DNA of 44,328 nt. Source: CAZAKO01 sp964546145. GTDB lineage: Bacteria; Fidelibacterota; UBA2242. Shown piece by piece: positions 16,836-25,839 of the stretch (the first letter of the stretch is position 1; each line of letters starts with the position of its first letter). The position numbers and the translations under genes were made by a program. The stretch spans positions 1 to 44,328 of the forward strand of contig CAZJIU010000010.1 in NCBI GenBank assembly GCA_964546145.1, given 5' to 3'. The notes beneath the pieces were generated by a model that was not told the origin of the DNA, did not search any database, and worked only from the letters and a program-made list of their open reading frames with translations.

Positions 16836-16925
16836 ACAAAACTTCTGCGCCTGCACCTCATGATTGGTCACTAAGGGGATAACTGTGTCATTAAAAGAAA
16901 ATTTATATAATAAATGGAGAGAATA

Positions 16926-19900
16926 ATGGCGAAGAATATGAAATCAATGGACGGAAATACTGCCGCTACTCATGTTGCCTATGCTTTCAGTGAAGTAGCT
17001 GCAATTTATCCGATTACCCCATCTTCGGGTATGGGTGAAATGGCTGATGCCTGGTCTGCTCAAGGGCGGAAAAATCTTTTTGGTCAGAAAGTGCAGGTGG
17101 TGGAATTACAGTCTGAAGGCGGTGCTTCAGGTGCCGTTCACGGTTCTCTATCCGCCGGTGCAATGACGACAACATTTACAGCTTCGCAAGGCTTGATGTT
17201 GATGCTGCCCAATATGCACAAAATCGCCGGTGAAATGCTGCCTACCGTTTTTCATGTATCAGCCCGCTCTTTAGCCTGCCAGTCATTATCTATTTTTGGT
17301 GATCATTCCGATGTCATGTCAGCCCGCAATACCGGTTGGGCTTTAATGGCAGCCAGCTCGATTCAGGAGATCATGGATCTGGGTGTGGTTTCCCATCTGG
17401 CAACGCTCAAAGCCAGTATTCCTTTCCTCAACTTTTTTGATGGATTCCGCAACTCGCATGAAATTCAGAAAATCAACGAGATCAGTTATGCGACGATGGC
17501 TGAAATGCTGGATCTGAAGTATGTTGATCAATTTCGTAAGCGGGCAATGAATCCTGAAAATCCGCGGGTTAAAGTCGGTCAGGAGAACCCGGAAGTTTAT
17601 TTCCAGGGTCGTGAGACCGTCAATAAATATTATCAAGTTGCACCGGAGATTGTGCAAGAATATATGGATTTGTTAGCAAAAAAAGTCGGTCGTCAATATC
17701 ATTTATTTGATTATTTTGGGGCGCCCGACGCGGAAAAAATTATTGTTATTATGGGGACTGGTGCCGATACGGTCGAAGAGACAATTGATTACCTGAACAA
17801 GCGAGGTGAGAAAGTTGGTCTGATTAAGGTGCGACTCTATCGCCCGTTTGCGGTTAAACAGTTTGTCAAAGCAATCCCGGCTTCGGTGAAGAAGATCGCC
17901 GTACTCGATCGCACCAAGGAGCCTGGTGCTATCGGAGAGCCGCTTTATCTCGATGTGGTCGCCTCCTTGGTAGGTAAAAATATTCAGGTCATCGGCGGTC
18001 GCTACGGATTATCTTCAAAGGAATTTACGCCTTCGATGGTTAAAGCCGTCTACGATCATCTTGATGGGGCTGCAACTCATGGCTTCACGGTTGGGATTGT
18101 TGATGATGTAACACATACATCAGTGGAAATTAAGGAGCATATCTACTCGATTCCCGAGGGAACTATATCCTGTAAATTCTGGGGATTAGGCTCAGACGGG
18201 ACAGTGGGTGCCAATAAGAATTCGATCAAGATTATTGGTGATAATACCGATATGTATGCCCAAGGGTATTTTCAGTATGATTCGAAAAAATCCGGCGGCA
18301 TCACCCGCAGTCATTTGCGTTTTGGGAAACATCCGATTAAGTCCGAGTATTTGGTCACGGATAATATTGACTTTGTCGCCTGTCATAACCAGGCGTTTAT
18401 TGGGCGTTATGATGTTCTCGAAGGAATTAAAGAAAAGGGCGTTTTTCTATTGAATTCGATCTGGAGCAAGGAGGAGGTTTTTGAACATCTCAACGAAGAT
18501 ATGCAGCAAACCATGATTTCCAAAAAGGTACGTTTCTATAATATTGATGCCCTGGAAATTGCCCGTGGTGTTGGACTGGGTGGTCGGATTAATACGGTAA
18601 TGATGGCTGCCTTTTTTATCATATCGGGAGTTCTGGAAAAGAATCAGGCGATTAAATTGATCAAGGAAGCTGTTAAGAAGACCTATGGCGCAAAGGGTCG
18701 GGAAGTCGTGGAGATGAACTGGAAAGCGATTGATGCCACTGCGGCAGCGCTGGTTGAAGTCGAAGTTCCCGCAAAGATGCCGGCAAAACATGCTCCGCTG
18801 AAACAGTTAGTTCCGGCTGACGCTTCTGCATTTGTGAAGAATGTTATCGAAAAAACAATGCGGGAAAAGGGTAACGAAATTACAGTTTCCCAGATGCCTC
18901 TCGATGGTTATGTGCCTTCTAATACTGCCAAACTGGAAAAACGAGGAGTTGCACCCCGGGTGCCCCATTGGCTCAGGGAAAAGTGTATCCAGTGCAATCA
19001 GTGCTCTTTTATCTGTCCACATGCCGCTATCCGTCCTAAATTGATTGATCCCAAAGATCTGATAAATGCGCCGGCTGGCTTTGTTACTCTCGATGCCATC
19101 GGTAAGGACGCCGGGATGAAATACCGGCTTCAGGTCTATATCGATGACTGCCAGAGCTGTATGAACTGTGTCAATGAGTGTCCTAAAGAGGCTCTGGTTG
19201 CCGTTCCGATTCAGCAAGAACGGGATGCCGGCGAAACGGCTTGTGTTGAGTTTTTTGAGGCTTTACCGAGTGATGTTCTTACCAAAACGGTAAGTCTCGA
19301 AACAATCAAAGGCAGTCAGTTTAAACAACCATTGTTGGAGTTCTCCGGTGCGTGTGCCGGTTGCGGGGAGACACCTTACATCAAAGTGATTACCCAGCTA
19401 TTTGGGGATCGCATGATAATTGCCAATGCCACCGGCTGTTCATCCATCTGGGGCGGCACATTTCCTACGATACCCTATGCGGTGAATAAAGATGGACACG
19501 GACCGACCTGGGCTAACTCGCTGTTTGAAGATAATGCCGAATATGGTTATGGAATGCGCTTGGCAGTGGATGCAAATCGGGCTCTGCTGCGGACCAGTAT
19601 TGAAGAAGCACTGGCTGTGGATGTCGGGGCCGAACTCGAGAATTTACTAAAAGAGATTATCACCCAATGGGATACCAAAGGAGATGAAGTCAAGACGGCA
19701 TCGAAAAAACTCAAAGAGCTGCTGCCCGGATTGATCGCAAGCGCTGATGCTAAAAAGCAGGAAATTCTCACTCGTATCCTGAATCTTCAGAGCTACATAG
19801 TCCCGAAGAGTGTCTGGGCAATTGGAGGTGACGGCTGGGCTTATGATATCGGTTTTGGCGGCTTGGATCACGTCATGGCCTCAAATCGCAATGTCAACAT

Positions 19901-20444
19901 TCTGGTTCTGGATACGGAAGTGTATTCTAATACCGGTGGTCAAGCCTCCAAGGCAACTCCCCTGGGTTCGGTGGCGCGCTTTGCCGAAGCTGGGAAAACA
20001 ACCAAGAAGAAAGATCTCGGCTTGATAATGATGAGTTACGGGTATGTCTATGTAGCTTCGGTGGCGATGGGTGCCAATAAAAATCAGTTTCTGAAAGCTG
20101 TTAAAGAAGCCGAAAATTATAACGGTCCAGCGATTATTATTGCCTATGCGCCCTGTATCAATCACGGTTGTAATATGGAGATGACGCAGGCGGAAGAGAA
20201 AAAGGCGGTGGACACTGGCTACTGGGTTCTGTATCGTTATAATCCATTGCTGAAAGCCGAAGGTAAAAATCCGTTGACTCTGGATTCCAGGAAACCGTCA
20301 CTGCCGGTAGAGGAATTTCTAAAAGGCGAAAAGCGCTATACGTCGCTGAAGCTAAGCTTCCCGGATCTGGCCAAAAAATACTGGAAAGAGCAGCAAGTTA
20401 TTGTTGACGAACGTTACGAGCAGTACCGCAAAATGGCGGAATAG
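16926..20444 (+). CDS. nifJ: Pyruvate:ferredoxin (flavodoxin) oxidoreductase, single-chain
   Basis: A 1172-residue homodimer-type PFOR. The start is the ATG of MAKNMKSMDGN; GGAGA lies just before it, overlapping an alternative ATG four codons upstream. Domain order: pyruvate-binding domain with YPITPSSGMGE, domain II/III and the gamma-like region, two [4Fe-4S] motifs (CIQCNQCSFICPHA and CQSCMNCVNECPKEA), then the TPP domain with CAGCGETPY, ATGCSSIWGG and GGDGWAYDIGFGG. It converts pyruvate plus CoA to acetyl-CoA plus CO2 with reduction of ferredoxin, the oxygen-sensitive anaerobic alternative to pyruvate dehydrogenase. It follows pfk and is closed by a strong terminator, so it is likely monocistronic with its own promoter. 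Confidence 0.97.
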   Translation: MAKNMKSMDGNTAATHVAYAFSEVAAIYPITPSSGMGEMADAWSAQGRKNLFGQKVQVVELQSEGGASGAVHGSLSAGAMTTTFTASQGLMLMLPNMHKIAGEMLPTVFHVSARSLACQSLSIFGDHSDVMSARNTGWALMAASSIQEIMDLGVVSHLATLKASIPFLNFFDGFRNSHEIQKINEISYATMAEMLDLKYVDQFRKRAMNPENPRVKVGQENPEVYFQGRETVNKYYQVAPEIVQEYMDLLAKKVGRQYHLFDYFGAPDAEKIIVIMGTGADTVEETIDYLNKRGEKVGLIKVRLYRPFAVKQFVKAIPASVKKIAVLDRTKEPGAIGEPLYLDVVASLVGKNIQVIGGRYGLSSKEFTPSMVKAVYDHLDGAATHGFTVGIVDDVTHTSVEIKEHIYSIPEGTISCKFWGLGSDGTVGANKNSIKIIGDNTDMYAQGYFQYDSKKSGGITRSHLRFGKHPIKSEYLVTDNIDFVACHNQAFIGRYDVLEGIKEKGVFLLNSIWSKEEVFEHLNEDMQQTMISKKVRFYNIDALEIARGVGLGGRINTVMMAAFFIISGVLEKNQAIKLIKEAVKKTYGAKGREVVEMNWKAIDATAAALVEVEVPAKMPAKHAPLKQLVPADASAFVKNVIEKTMREKGNEITVSQMPLDGYVPSNTAKLEKRGVAPRVPHWLREKCIQCNQCSFICPHAAIRPKLIDPKDLINAPAGFVTLDAIGKDAGMKYRLQVYIDDCQSCMNCVNECPKEALVAVPIQQERDAGETACVEFFEALPSDVLTKTVSLETIKGSQFKQPLLEFSGACAGCGETPYIKVITQLFGDRMIIANATGCSSIWGGTFPTIPYAVNKDGHGPTWANSLFEDNAEYGYGMRLAVDANRALLRTSIEEALAVDVGAELENLLKEIITQWDTKGDEVKTASKKLKELLPGLIASADAKKQEILTRILNLQSYIVPKSVWAIGGDGWAYDIGFGGLDHVMASNRNVNILVLDTEVYSNTGGQASKATPLGSVARFAEAGKTTKKKDLGLIMMSYGYVYVASVAMGANKNQFLKAVKEAENYNGPAIIIAYAPCINHGCNMEMTQAEEKKAVDTGYWVLYRYNPLLKAEGKNPLTLDSRKPSLPVEEFLKGEKRYTSLKLSFPDLAKKYWKEQQVIVDERYEQYRKMAE

Positions 20445-20463
20445 GTAAATGTTTAGCTAAAAT

Positions 20464-20492
20464 AAAAAAGGGTGGTTACGCCACCCTTTTTT
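20464..20492. terminator. Perfect bidirectional intrinsic terminator
   Basis: AAAAAAGGGTGG (20464-20475), loop TTACG, then CCACCCTTTTTT (20481-20492), an uninterrupted 12-bp stem. It lies between the converging PFOR gene (stop at 20444) and the minus-strand gene ending at 20513. It has a T tract on both strands, so it serves both. Confidence 0.93.
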
Positions 20493-20512
20493 GGTTTTAT
20501 GTGAATTACCTG

Positions 20513-21163
20513 TTAATCCTCAACCGGTGTTATTTTACCCTTTGCGACTAACCGTTGATACTGTTCGGGATATAATTTTTTCATACAGCTAGTACAGATA
20601 CCATGACTGAATTCAACTTCCGTGTGATTCTGGATATAGGATTCCAGATTACTCCAGAATCCCTGGTCATCCCGAATTTTTTTACAGGCAGCACAAATTG
20701 GTAAAAGTCCCTTTAATTGTTTTAATCTCGTAATTGCATAGGTTAATTCGATGATCAATTTTTCCCGCTCTTCTTCGATCTGTTTACGGGTGATAATTTC
20801 CTGTTTTAATTGGGTATTGGTTTTCAGAAGTTCGCCATGTCGTTCTCGAACAAGGTCTTCGAGTTGATTGCGTTTATGGCTGAGTTTCGCCTCAGCTTCG
20901 TGACGTTTCAGGATTTGCTGCTGCAGCTTATCAATCGCTTTTTGCAGATCGTTGATTGTATTTACCAGCTGGATTTCGCGAGCTTCGAGTTTAACGAACA
21001 TCATTGCAAAGGATTCTGCCAGATCGGTAATGCGTTTGGGATATTTGCCGGTTTTGGTCAGTTCAAATAATTTATTTTCACCCTCGTAGTTATTGGCGGC
21101 AACTTCTTTAGTAACGAGGGTTAAGAATTCGAGAAGATTATCAATACCCTGGAAATAGTCCAC
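20513..21163 (-). CDS. Coiled-coil protein with C-terminal CX2C-X29-CX2C module (paralog 3)
   Basis: A 216-residue soluble protein beginning at GTG with AAAGGAT upstream. Residues 1-70 are a helical domain (ELTKTGKYPKRITDLAESFAM). A long coiled coil covers about 70-160. The C-terminal module is LLPICAACKKIRDDQGFW followed by EVEFSHGICTSC. Four cysteines spaced C-x2-C-x29-C-x2-C suggest a zinc site. The same module ends many bacterial PAS and response-regulator proteins, function unknown. The N-terminal helical domain is closely similar to that of the neighbouring 21180-21929 protein, showing tandem duplication. Last gene of a four-gene minus-strand run ending at the terminator. Confidence 0.72.
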   Translation of the reverse strand: MDYFQGIDNLLEFLTLVTKEVAANNYEGENKLFELTKTGKYPKRITDLAESFAMMFVKLEAREIQLVNTINDLQKAIDKLQQQILKRHEAEAKLSHKRNQLEDLVRERHGELLKTNTQLKQEIITRKQIEEEREKLIIELTYAITRLKQLKGLLPICAACKKIRDDQGFWSNLESYIQNHTEVEFSHGICTSCMKKLYPEQYQRLVAKGKITPVED

Positions 21164-21179
21164 CGTGTATCCTTTCCTT

Positions 21180-21929
21180 TTAGCTAATCTGACCTTTGGT
21201 TTTTAATTGCTTATATTCTTTCGGATAAAGTTCCTGGAGACAATTCGGACAAAGGCTCTGACTGAATTCAACCTCAGCATATTTGCTAATATAGGATTTT
21301 AGTTCAATCCAATAGCCGGAATCATCGCGGATTCTTCTACATGAAGAACAGATCGGAATCAAGCCTTTTAGAGTTTGGATATTATCGAGAGCCTGTTGGA
21401 GTTCTTCGACCAGTTTTTTGCTCTCTTCCTCAAGCTGTTTTCTTTCCTCAATTTCAACCTTTAACAGCTTATTGGCGTCGGTTAATTCATCAGTCCGTTC
21501 TTTAATCAGTATTTCGAGGTTATCCCGGTGCCGTTGAAGTTCTCGCTCGATTTGCGAGTGTTTTTCATACTCATTTTGGAGCTGCTCATTCAATTTTTTC
21601 AATTTATCAATTGTCTGTTGCAGGCGCAGTTCCCGCGCTTCGACTTTCACGATCATCATGCCAAACGATTCGGCTAACTCATTAACCTGCCTTGGGTAGG
21701 TACCGGTTTTTGCTAATTCGAAGATTTCGTTGGAATTTTTATAAATATCCCGGGAAATGCTTCGGGCAACGTCGGTGAGATGATCGAGCAGCCTATCCAC
21801 GTTTTTTGAATCTCGCGGGCGGCTCAGCATGTAAACATCCTGCGTTATTTTCTGCTCCTCGGAAATTTTTTCTCGCATTGATTCCAATTGTTGCAGCAAA
21901 TCGCGATCAGGAACAAGTGGTTGACTCAT
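21180..21929 (-). CDS. Coiled-coil protein with C-terminal CX2C-X29-CX2C module (paralog 2)
   Basis: A 249-residue protein. I chose the ATG giving MSQPLVPDRDLLQQ because GGAGAGG precedes it; the open frame extends 94 codons further but that part overlaps the upstream gene and is not family-like. The helical domain ELAKTGTYPRQVNELAESFGM matches paralog 3 almost residue for residue. A coiled coil follows, then IPICSSCRRIRDDSGYW and EVEFSQSLCPNC. No membrane segment, so it is cytoplasmic. It overlaps the end of the PAS gene by 23 bp, giving translational coupling. Function unknown; a sensor or scaffold role is inferred only from its PAS-bearing sibling. Confidence 0.72.
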   Translation of the reverse strand: MSQPLVPDRDLLQQLESMREKISEEQKITQDVYMLSRPRDSKNVDRLLDHLTDVARSISRDIYKNSNEIFELAKTGTYPRQVNELAESFGMMIVKVEARELRLQQTIDKLKKLNEQLQNEYEKHSQIERELQRHRDNLEILIKERTDELTDANKLLKVEIEERKQLEEESKKLVEELQQALDNIQTLKGLIPICSSCRRIRDDSGYWIELKSYISKYAEVEFSQSLCPNCLQELYPKEYKQLKTKGQIS

Positions 21930-22944
21930 TGGGTTCCTCTCCTTGATCGGAATTTTCATTATTTTTTGGGTCTTTCTTGGGAGATTTAGGCTTCTTGTCG
22001 GGAGAAGAGGCGGGTTCATTCCTGGTGGGAGTATCAGTCTGTTTCGGGTCATTTGAAGTAGAATTTTGGTTTTTATGGAATTCCGGATAGAGTACCGAGA
22101 TACATTCCGGACAAAGACCGTGGGTAAATTCCACCTCTGAATGGTCGCGCAAGTATGATTCGACCTCTTCCCAATACCCTTTATCGTCGCGAATCTTTTT
22201 GCAATTTGCACAAATTGGAATCAGCCCTCTTAATCGTTTAACATTGCTCAAAGCTTCTTTTAGGTCGACTATCAGTTTCTCTTTTTTCTCTTCCAGCTGC
22301 TTGCGCTCCAGAATTTCCGTTTGGAGTTGAAGATTTGATTTTTCCAGCTCTATTGTCCGGGTTTTAACCATCTCGGATAGCTGCTCTTGATGTTTTTTTA
22401 ACTCCTCTTCGGCAAGTTTACGCTGGGTAATATCGTGGGTAACCACGACCGTGTGAGTAACCGTAGCCTCCTTGTCATAGTAAGGATAGTACCTGACATC
22501 GAAACAGTGTCTTCCCAGTGCAGGAAAACTAAACCACTCTTCATAATTTACTTCCTTGCCGCTAAAACAGATGTCCAGGTTCCTTTTAATCGTTCCGTAA
22601 AAAACTTCCTCACCCCATAGACTAACGACTGTTTTTCCGACAATTTCCTCCCGCTTTTTTCCATGGGCAAGGCAGTAAGAATCGTTAGCAGCTTCATAAA
22701 CATAGTAGCGATTAATCAGGGTCATGAACTCTTTGGCGTTGTTGGCAATAAACTCGTAGCGGCGCTCCATCTCCGCGACATTTTTCTCCTTAATGCGGTC
22801 ACTACTCAGCTGTTTGATGATTGTCTTCAACTTCTGAATGGTCTGCTGGAGTTCGATTTTTTCCGTAGCCGATTTCGACAGCTCCATCTCGAGCTGTTCC
22901 AACTCCTCGACTAGTTCTGATGTTGTTTTCTTTTTATTATTCAT
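21907..22944 (-). CDS. PAS-domain coiled-coil protein with CX2C-X29-CX2C module (paralog 1)
   Basis: A 345-residue soluble protein starting at the ATG of MNNKKKTTSELVEE (GAGAGG seven bases upstream). An N-terminal coiled coil (about 5-55) is followed by a PAS domain about 60-180 (YEFIANNAKEFMTLINRYYV, ending VVTHDITQRKLAEEEL as in PAS-PAC). A second coiled coil follows, then the four-cysteine module IPICANCKKIRDDKGYW / EVEFTHGLCPEC. The last 60 residues are a Lys/Pro/Asn/Glu-rich disordered tail. There is no histidine kinase, GGDEF or other known output domain, so the Cys module or a partner must carry the output. It starts 34 bp after the PHP hydrolase gene. Confidence 0.8.
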   Translation of the reverse strand: MNNKKKTTSELVEELEQLEMELSKSATEKIELQQTIQKLKTIIKQLSSDRIKEKNVAEMERRYEFIANNAKEFMTLINRYYVYEAANDSYCLAHGKKREEIVGKTVVSLWGEEVFYGTIKRNLDICFSGKEVNYEEWFSFPALGRHCFDVRYYPYYDKEATVTHTVVVTHDITQRKLAEEELKKHQEQLSEMVKTRTIELEKSNLQLQTEILERKQLEEKKEKLIVDLKEALSNVKRLRGLIPICANCKKIRDDKGYWEEVESYLRDHSEVEFTHGLCPECISVLYPEFHKNQNSTSNDPKQTDTPTRNEPASSPDKKPKSPKKDPKNNENSDQGEEPNESTTCS

Positions 22945-22977
22945 CCGCAACCTCTCTTTCTAGAGTCGGTTCGATGG

Positions 22978-24588
22978 TTAATTTAAGGTTTTTTCCCGAA
23001 ACCACACCGGATTTGTTAGGGCAAATTTATCCTTACGGGTTGTCAGTTCGGCACGTACATAACCGGCGGTTAGAAGATCAACAAGTTCTAACCGCATCGT
23101 GATGCTGTATTCCCCGGATTGACAATTTACTGTTTTATAGATGAATTCTTTGTGTTGGTTGAGGTCACCGGCAATTATGGTAATCTTTTGTAACGAACCG
23201 AAAAAATTGCTGGATTTGGCTGTTAGGGATAGTGTATTACTGTCCTCGGAATGAATGTCCAGAAAAGGACCGTTGGAAGTGAAAACGGAGCCAGATTTGA
23301 GACATTCGATCAGTTTTTCAGATTGCATTGGAAGGGTTGCTCCTACCGCAGTCAGATTGTAGCCGAAAATCTGGTTGGTATGCTCATGCATTTTCAGTAG
23401 CGGAGTTCGGATTTGGCGAAAGCGATTAAAATTACCATGGGAATCATTACCGGCGTAAATGTACTTTTTTTGACCTCTTAACAGCTGGCGAATCCAGAGT
23501 GATTTACCGGCTTTCAATTCTTCTTGATCATTTGTCCCAGACAGAATCTGAAAACCATTCAGAACCGGATGGAGATCCCAGCGGTTCCACATTCCCCGCC
23601 GGAGTATGAGGCGGTGTGAAAAGGGTTGGCGGGTTACAGGATGGGCGGCAAATACCAGGGTGTTGGGTGATATCTCATTCAGAATTGTTGCATAGTGATG
23701 CTCGGTCATTCGACCAAGTTTGGCTTCCATTCCATCGCCGGTTCCAACATAGAAATTTGGATCGTTAATCACTGCTAAGTGGACAGTCTGACCGAAACCG
23801 TTGTCCACCGACACTTCCTCACCAGCGAGAATCAGGAAATCCTGATGGTTTTGATTTAGTTGACGGATCGTAGATTGAAAATAATGCCATTTTGTTAAAT
23901 TTGGATCGTTTTCGGTCCAGGAATCGGGATAATCATCCAGGTCGTAAGAATGTTCGGTCAGCGCGCAAAAGGAGAGTCCCATTGCCTGTGCCAGCGGTTG
24001 AATTCTTTCCGGAGGAATTCCGAATTCTACCTGGTCTTCGGTAAAAGAGGAGTGACAATGTAAGTCACCCCAGAGCCAGCCGTTTGGGCAAGGTAGAGGT
24101 TCACTATCAATAAAAGTTCGGAAAGGTGCCTGAGATAGGGTACGATAGTTATCGTTTTTGATCGTTTTCGTTTTGTTTTTGATATTGATTCGGACAAGGC
24201 AATCTATCAGGATAGATTCATTTTTAAAAGATGTAGCATCCAGCTGAAAGATTCGAGAGAACCACTTTTGTTCCAAAAGATAAGTTTCATTGTCTATAAA
24301 AGTTGATAAAATTTGATGATCGTTCGGGGATAAAATTCTAATCTCAATCTGTTGGATCTGAATCGGAAATCGATCGGCATCTTTGACCAGCAATAGAACC
24401 GGGATGGTATCACCCTGGACGCGGTAAGGTAGGTCAAATAGGATTTCTGGTTCCTGTTTGTACAGTCGGCCTTTGAAGTAGGGTAAGCGATAATGCATTT
24501 CGGCATATAGCAGGATTGGGATTATGGTAATGAGTATCGCCATCAGGTTAGATGTTGACAGGGTGAGAATCAGGGTGAGTGGTATCAT
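22978..24588 (-). CDS. Membrane-anchored PHP-family (CehA/McbA-like) metallohydrolase
   Basis: A 536-residue protein. Two hydrophobic N-terminal segments (about 1-12 and 15-30) anchor it. Residues 35-165 look like a beta-rich domain. The PHP metal motifs follow: WGDLHCHSSFTED, ALTEHSYDLDDY, AGEEVSVDNG, AAHPVTRQP and GNDSHGNFNR. The DLHCHSSFTED form is typical of CehA/McbA-like hydrolases, a branch that includes ester/carbamate and phosphoester cleavers; the natural substrate here is unknown. It is the first gene of the run with the three Cys-module proteins. It is divergent from efp. The ATG has no clear Shine-Dalgarno; a second Met at residue 16 is possible. Confidence 0.82.
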   Translation of the reverse strand: MIPLTLILTLSTSNLMAILITIIPILLYAEMHYRLPYFKGRLYKQEPEILFDLPYRVQGDTIPVLLLVKDADRFPIQIQQIEIRILSPNDHQILSTFIDNETYLLEQKWFSRIFQLDATSFKNESILIDCLVRINIKNKTKTIKNDNYRTLSQAPFRTFIDSEPLPCPNGWLWGDLHCHSSFTEDQVEFGIPPERIQPLAQAMGLSFCALTEHSYDLDDYPDSWTENDPNLTKWHYFQSTIRQLNQNHQDFLILAGEEVSVDNGFGQTVHLAVINDPNFYVGTGDGMEAKLGRMTEHHYATILNEISPNTLVFAAHPVTRQPFSHRLILRRGMWNRWDLHPVLNGFQILSGTNDQEELKAGKSLWIRQLLRGQKKYIYAGNDSHGNFNRFRQIRTPLLKMHEHTNQIFGYNLTAVGATLPMQSEKLIECLKSGSVFTSNGPFLDIHSEDSNTLSLTAKSSNFFGSLQKITIIAGDLNQHKEFIYKTVNCQSGEYSITMRLELVDLLTAGYVRAELTTRKDKFALTNPVWFREKTLN

Positions 24589-24685
24589 GATTCAAAGATA
24601 AAACAACTGGGTGATATCCTCAATAAATTTTCGAGAATTTGGTAATTTTTAGGCTTCGGGAGCTATTTGAAACAGGAAAAATTGG

Positions 24686-24714
24686 TTGACACTGAATCCA
24701 TGAGACGCTAAATT
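24686..24714 (+). promoter_or_regulatory. Strong sigma-70-like promoter for efp
   Basis: TTGACA (24686-24691), an exact 17-nt spacer, then TAAATT (24709-24714). Predicted start near 24721 leaves a leader of about 32 nt with AAGGGAG before the TTG at 24753, which supports that start codon. It probably drives the efp-accB-accC unit. Confidence 0.75.
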
Positions 24715-24752
24715 CAACCTCACGATTGGCAAATTGTTGGAAGGGAGAATAT

Positions 24753-25316
24753 TTGGCGACGACAGCAGACATTCGTAATGGACTAATCATCAACTTGAAT
24801 GGCGAATTATTGAAAATTATTGAGTTCCAGCATATCAAATTAGGGCGGGGTGGTGCCCGGGTGCGTACTCGATTCAAAAATATCCGGACCGGTCAGGTAA
24901 CTGATAATACCTTTCGTTCGGGCGAGCGGATTGATATTGTGCGACTCGATGCGGTCGAAATGCAGTATCTCTATCACGATGGGAATCATTATATTTTTAT
25001 GAATACTGAAAACTATGAACAGGTTCCATTGAGTGAGGAGTTATTTAAAGATGCCTCGCGGTTTGTCAAAGAGAATGAGGTCGTAAGAGTATTATTTAAT
25101 GGCTCGGAAGCCGTGGATATCGAGATTCCACCCCATGTCAATCTAAAAATCATTAAAACTGATCCCGGGATGAAAGGTGATACGGTAACGGGGGCGACTA
25201 AACCGGCTGTGCTTGAAACCGGCTTTATCGTCATGGTTCCTTTATTTGTAAATGCAGGGGATAAGGTCCGCATAGATACCCGCACGGGTGAATATGTGGA
25301 GCGGGTAAAATCGTAA
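24753..25316 (+). CDS. efp: Translation elongation factor P, arginine at the loop tip
   Basis: A 187-residue three-domain EF-P starting at TTG (MATTADIRNG), with AAGGGAG upstream. An in-frame TTG nine codons earlier would sit next to the transcription start. The domain I loop is KLGRGGARVRTRF, so the residue at the modification position is Arg32 rather than the usual Lys of KPGKGGA. The C-terminal signature DPGMKGDTVTGATKPAVLETG and VRIDTRTGEYVERV is intact. EF-P rescues ribosomes stalled at polyproline. The KLGRGGA loop resembles that of Thermus EF-P. Arg32 is rhamnosylated by EarP in some proteobacteria, but no earP lies nearby. It leads the accB-accC unit (12 bp to accB). Confidence 0.95.
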   Translation: MATTADIRNGLIINLNGELLKIIEFQHIKLGRGGARVRTRFKNIRTGQVTDNTFRSGERIDIVRLDAVEMQYLYHDGNHYIFMNTENYEQVPLSEELFKDASRFVKENEVVRVLFNGSEAVDIEIPPHVNLKIIKTDPGMKGDTVTGATKPAVLETGFIVMVPLFVNAGDKVRIDTRTGEYVERVKS

Positions 25317-25328
25317 CGAGGGGAAGGC

Positions 25329-25808
25329 ATGAGAAATTCAAGAATTCTTGAACTGGTTAAGATTTTAGAATCACACGATATCAGTGAAATAGAGATTTCC
25401 CGCTGGGGATTTAAGATTAGAGTTGCGAAGAGTTCGGGTAAAGTCAGCGAGGAAGAAACCACGGCTGTGGTTCGGGAACCGAGTCAAAAGAACATTCCCT
25501 CCCGCTTTGTAGAGGTGGCGGGAATTGCGGAAGATCATACTGCGGATAATCCCGATAACATCAAAGGGGTCGAAATCAAATCGCCAATTGTTGGTACCTT
25601 TTATCAGGCACCGGCGCCGGATACCGAACCTTATGTCAAGTTAGGAGACCATATTTCCATCGGCCAACCTTTGTGTATTATTGAAGCGATGAAAATCATG
25701 AATGTCATCGAATCAGAAATTGCCGGTAAGCTTGTCGAAGTAGCTGTCGAGAATGCTCATCCTGTCGAATATAACCAGACTCTTTTTATTATAGAGCCGA
25801 CTGGTTAA
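25329..25808 (+). CDS. accB: Biotin carboxyl carrier protein of acyl-CoA carboxylase
   Basis: A 159-residue protein. The N-terminal helix-strand region (MRNSRILELVKILESHDISE) is typical of AccB. A short Ser/Glu-rich linker follows, and the C-terminal biotinyl domain starts at IKSPIVGTFYQAPAP and carries the biotin site EAMKIMN with Lys122. It carries carboxybiotin between AccC and a carboxyltransferase. AGGGGAAGG precedes the ATG. It is 12 bp after efp and 31 bp before accC. No accA/accD or other carboxyltransferase gene is in the window, so acetyl-CoA versus another acyl-CoA cannot be decided. Confidence 0.93.
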   Translation: MRNSRILELVKILESHDISEIEISRWGFKIRVAKSSGKVSEEETTAVVREPSQKNIPSRFVEVAGIAEDHTADNPDNIKGVEIKSPIVGTFYQAPAPDTEPYVKLGDHISIGQPLCIIEAMKIMNVIESEIAGKLVEVAVENAHPVEYNQTLFIIEPTG

Positions 25809-25839
25809 GATTAACTAATTAACTCTAAGACAGACAATT

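Noticed and set aside
21930..22211. 94-codon N-terminal extension of the 21180-21929 gene
   Set aside because: Lies wholly inside the PAS gene in another frame; the internal ATG has a strong ribosome-binding site.
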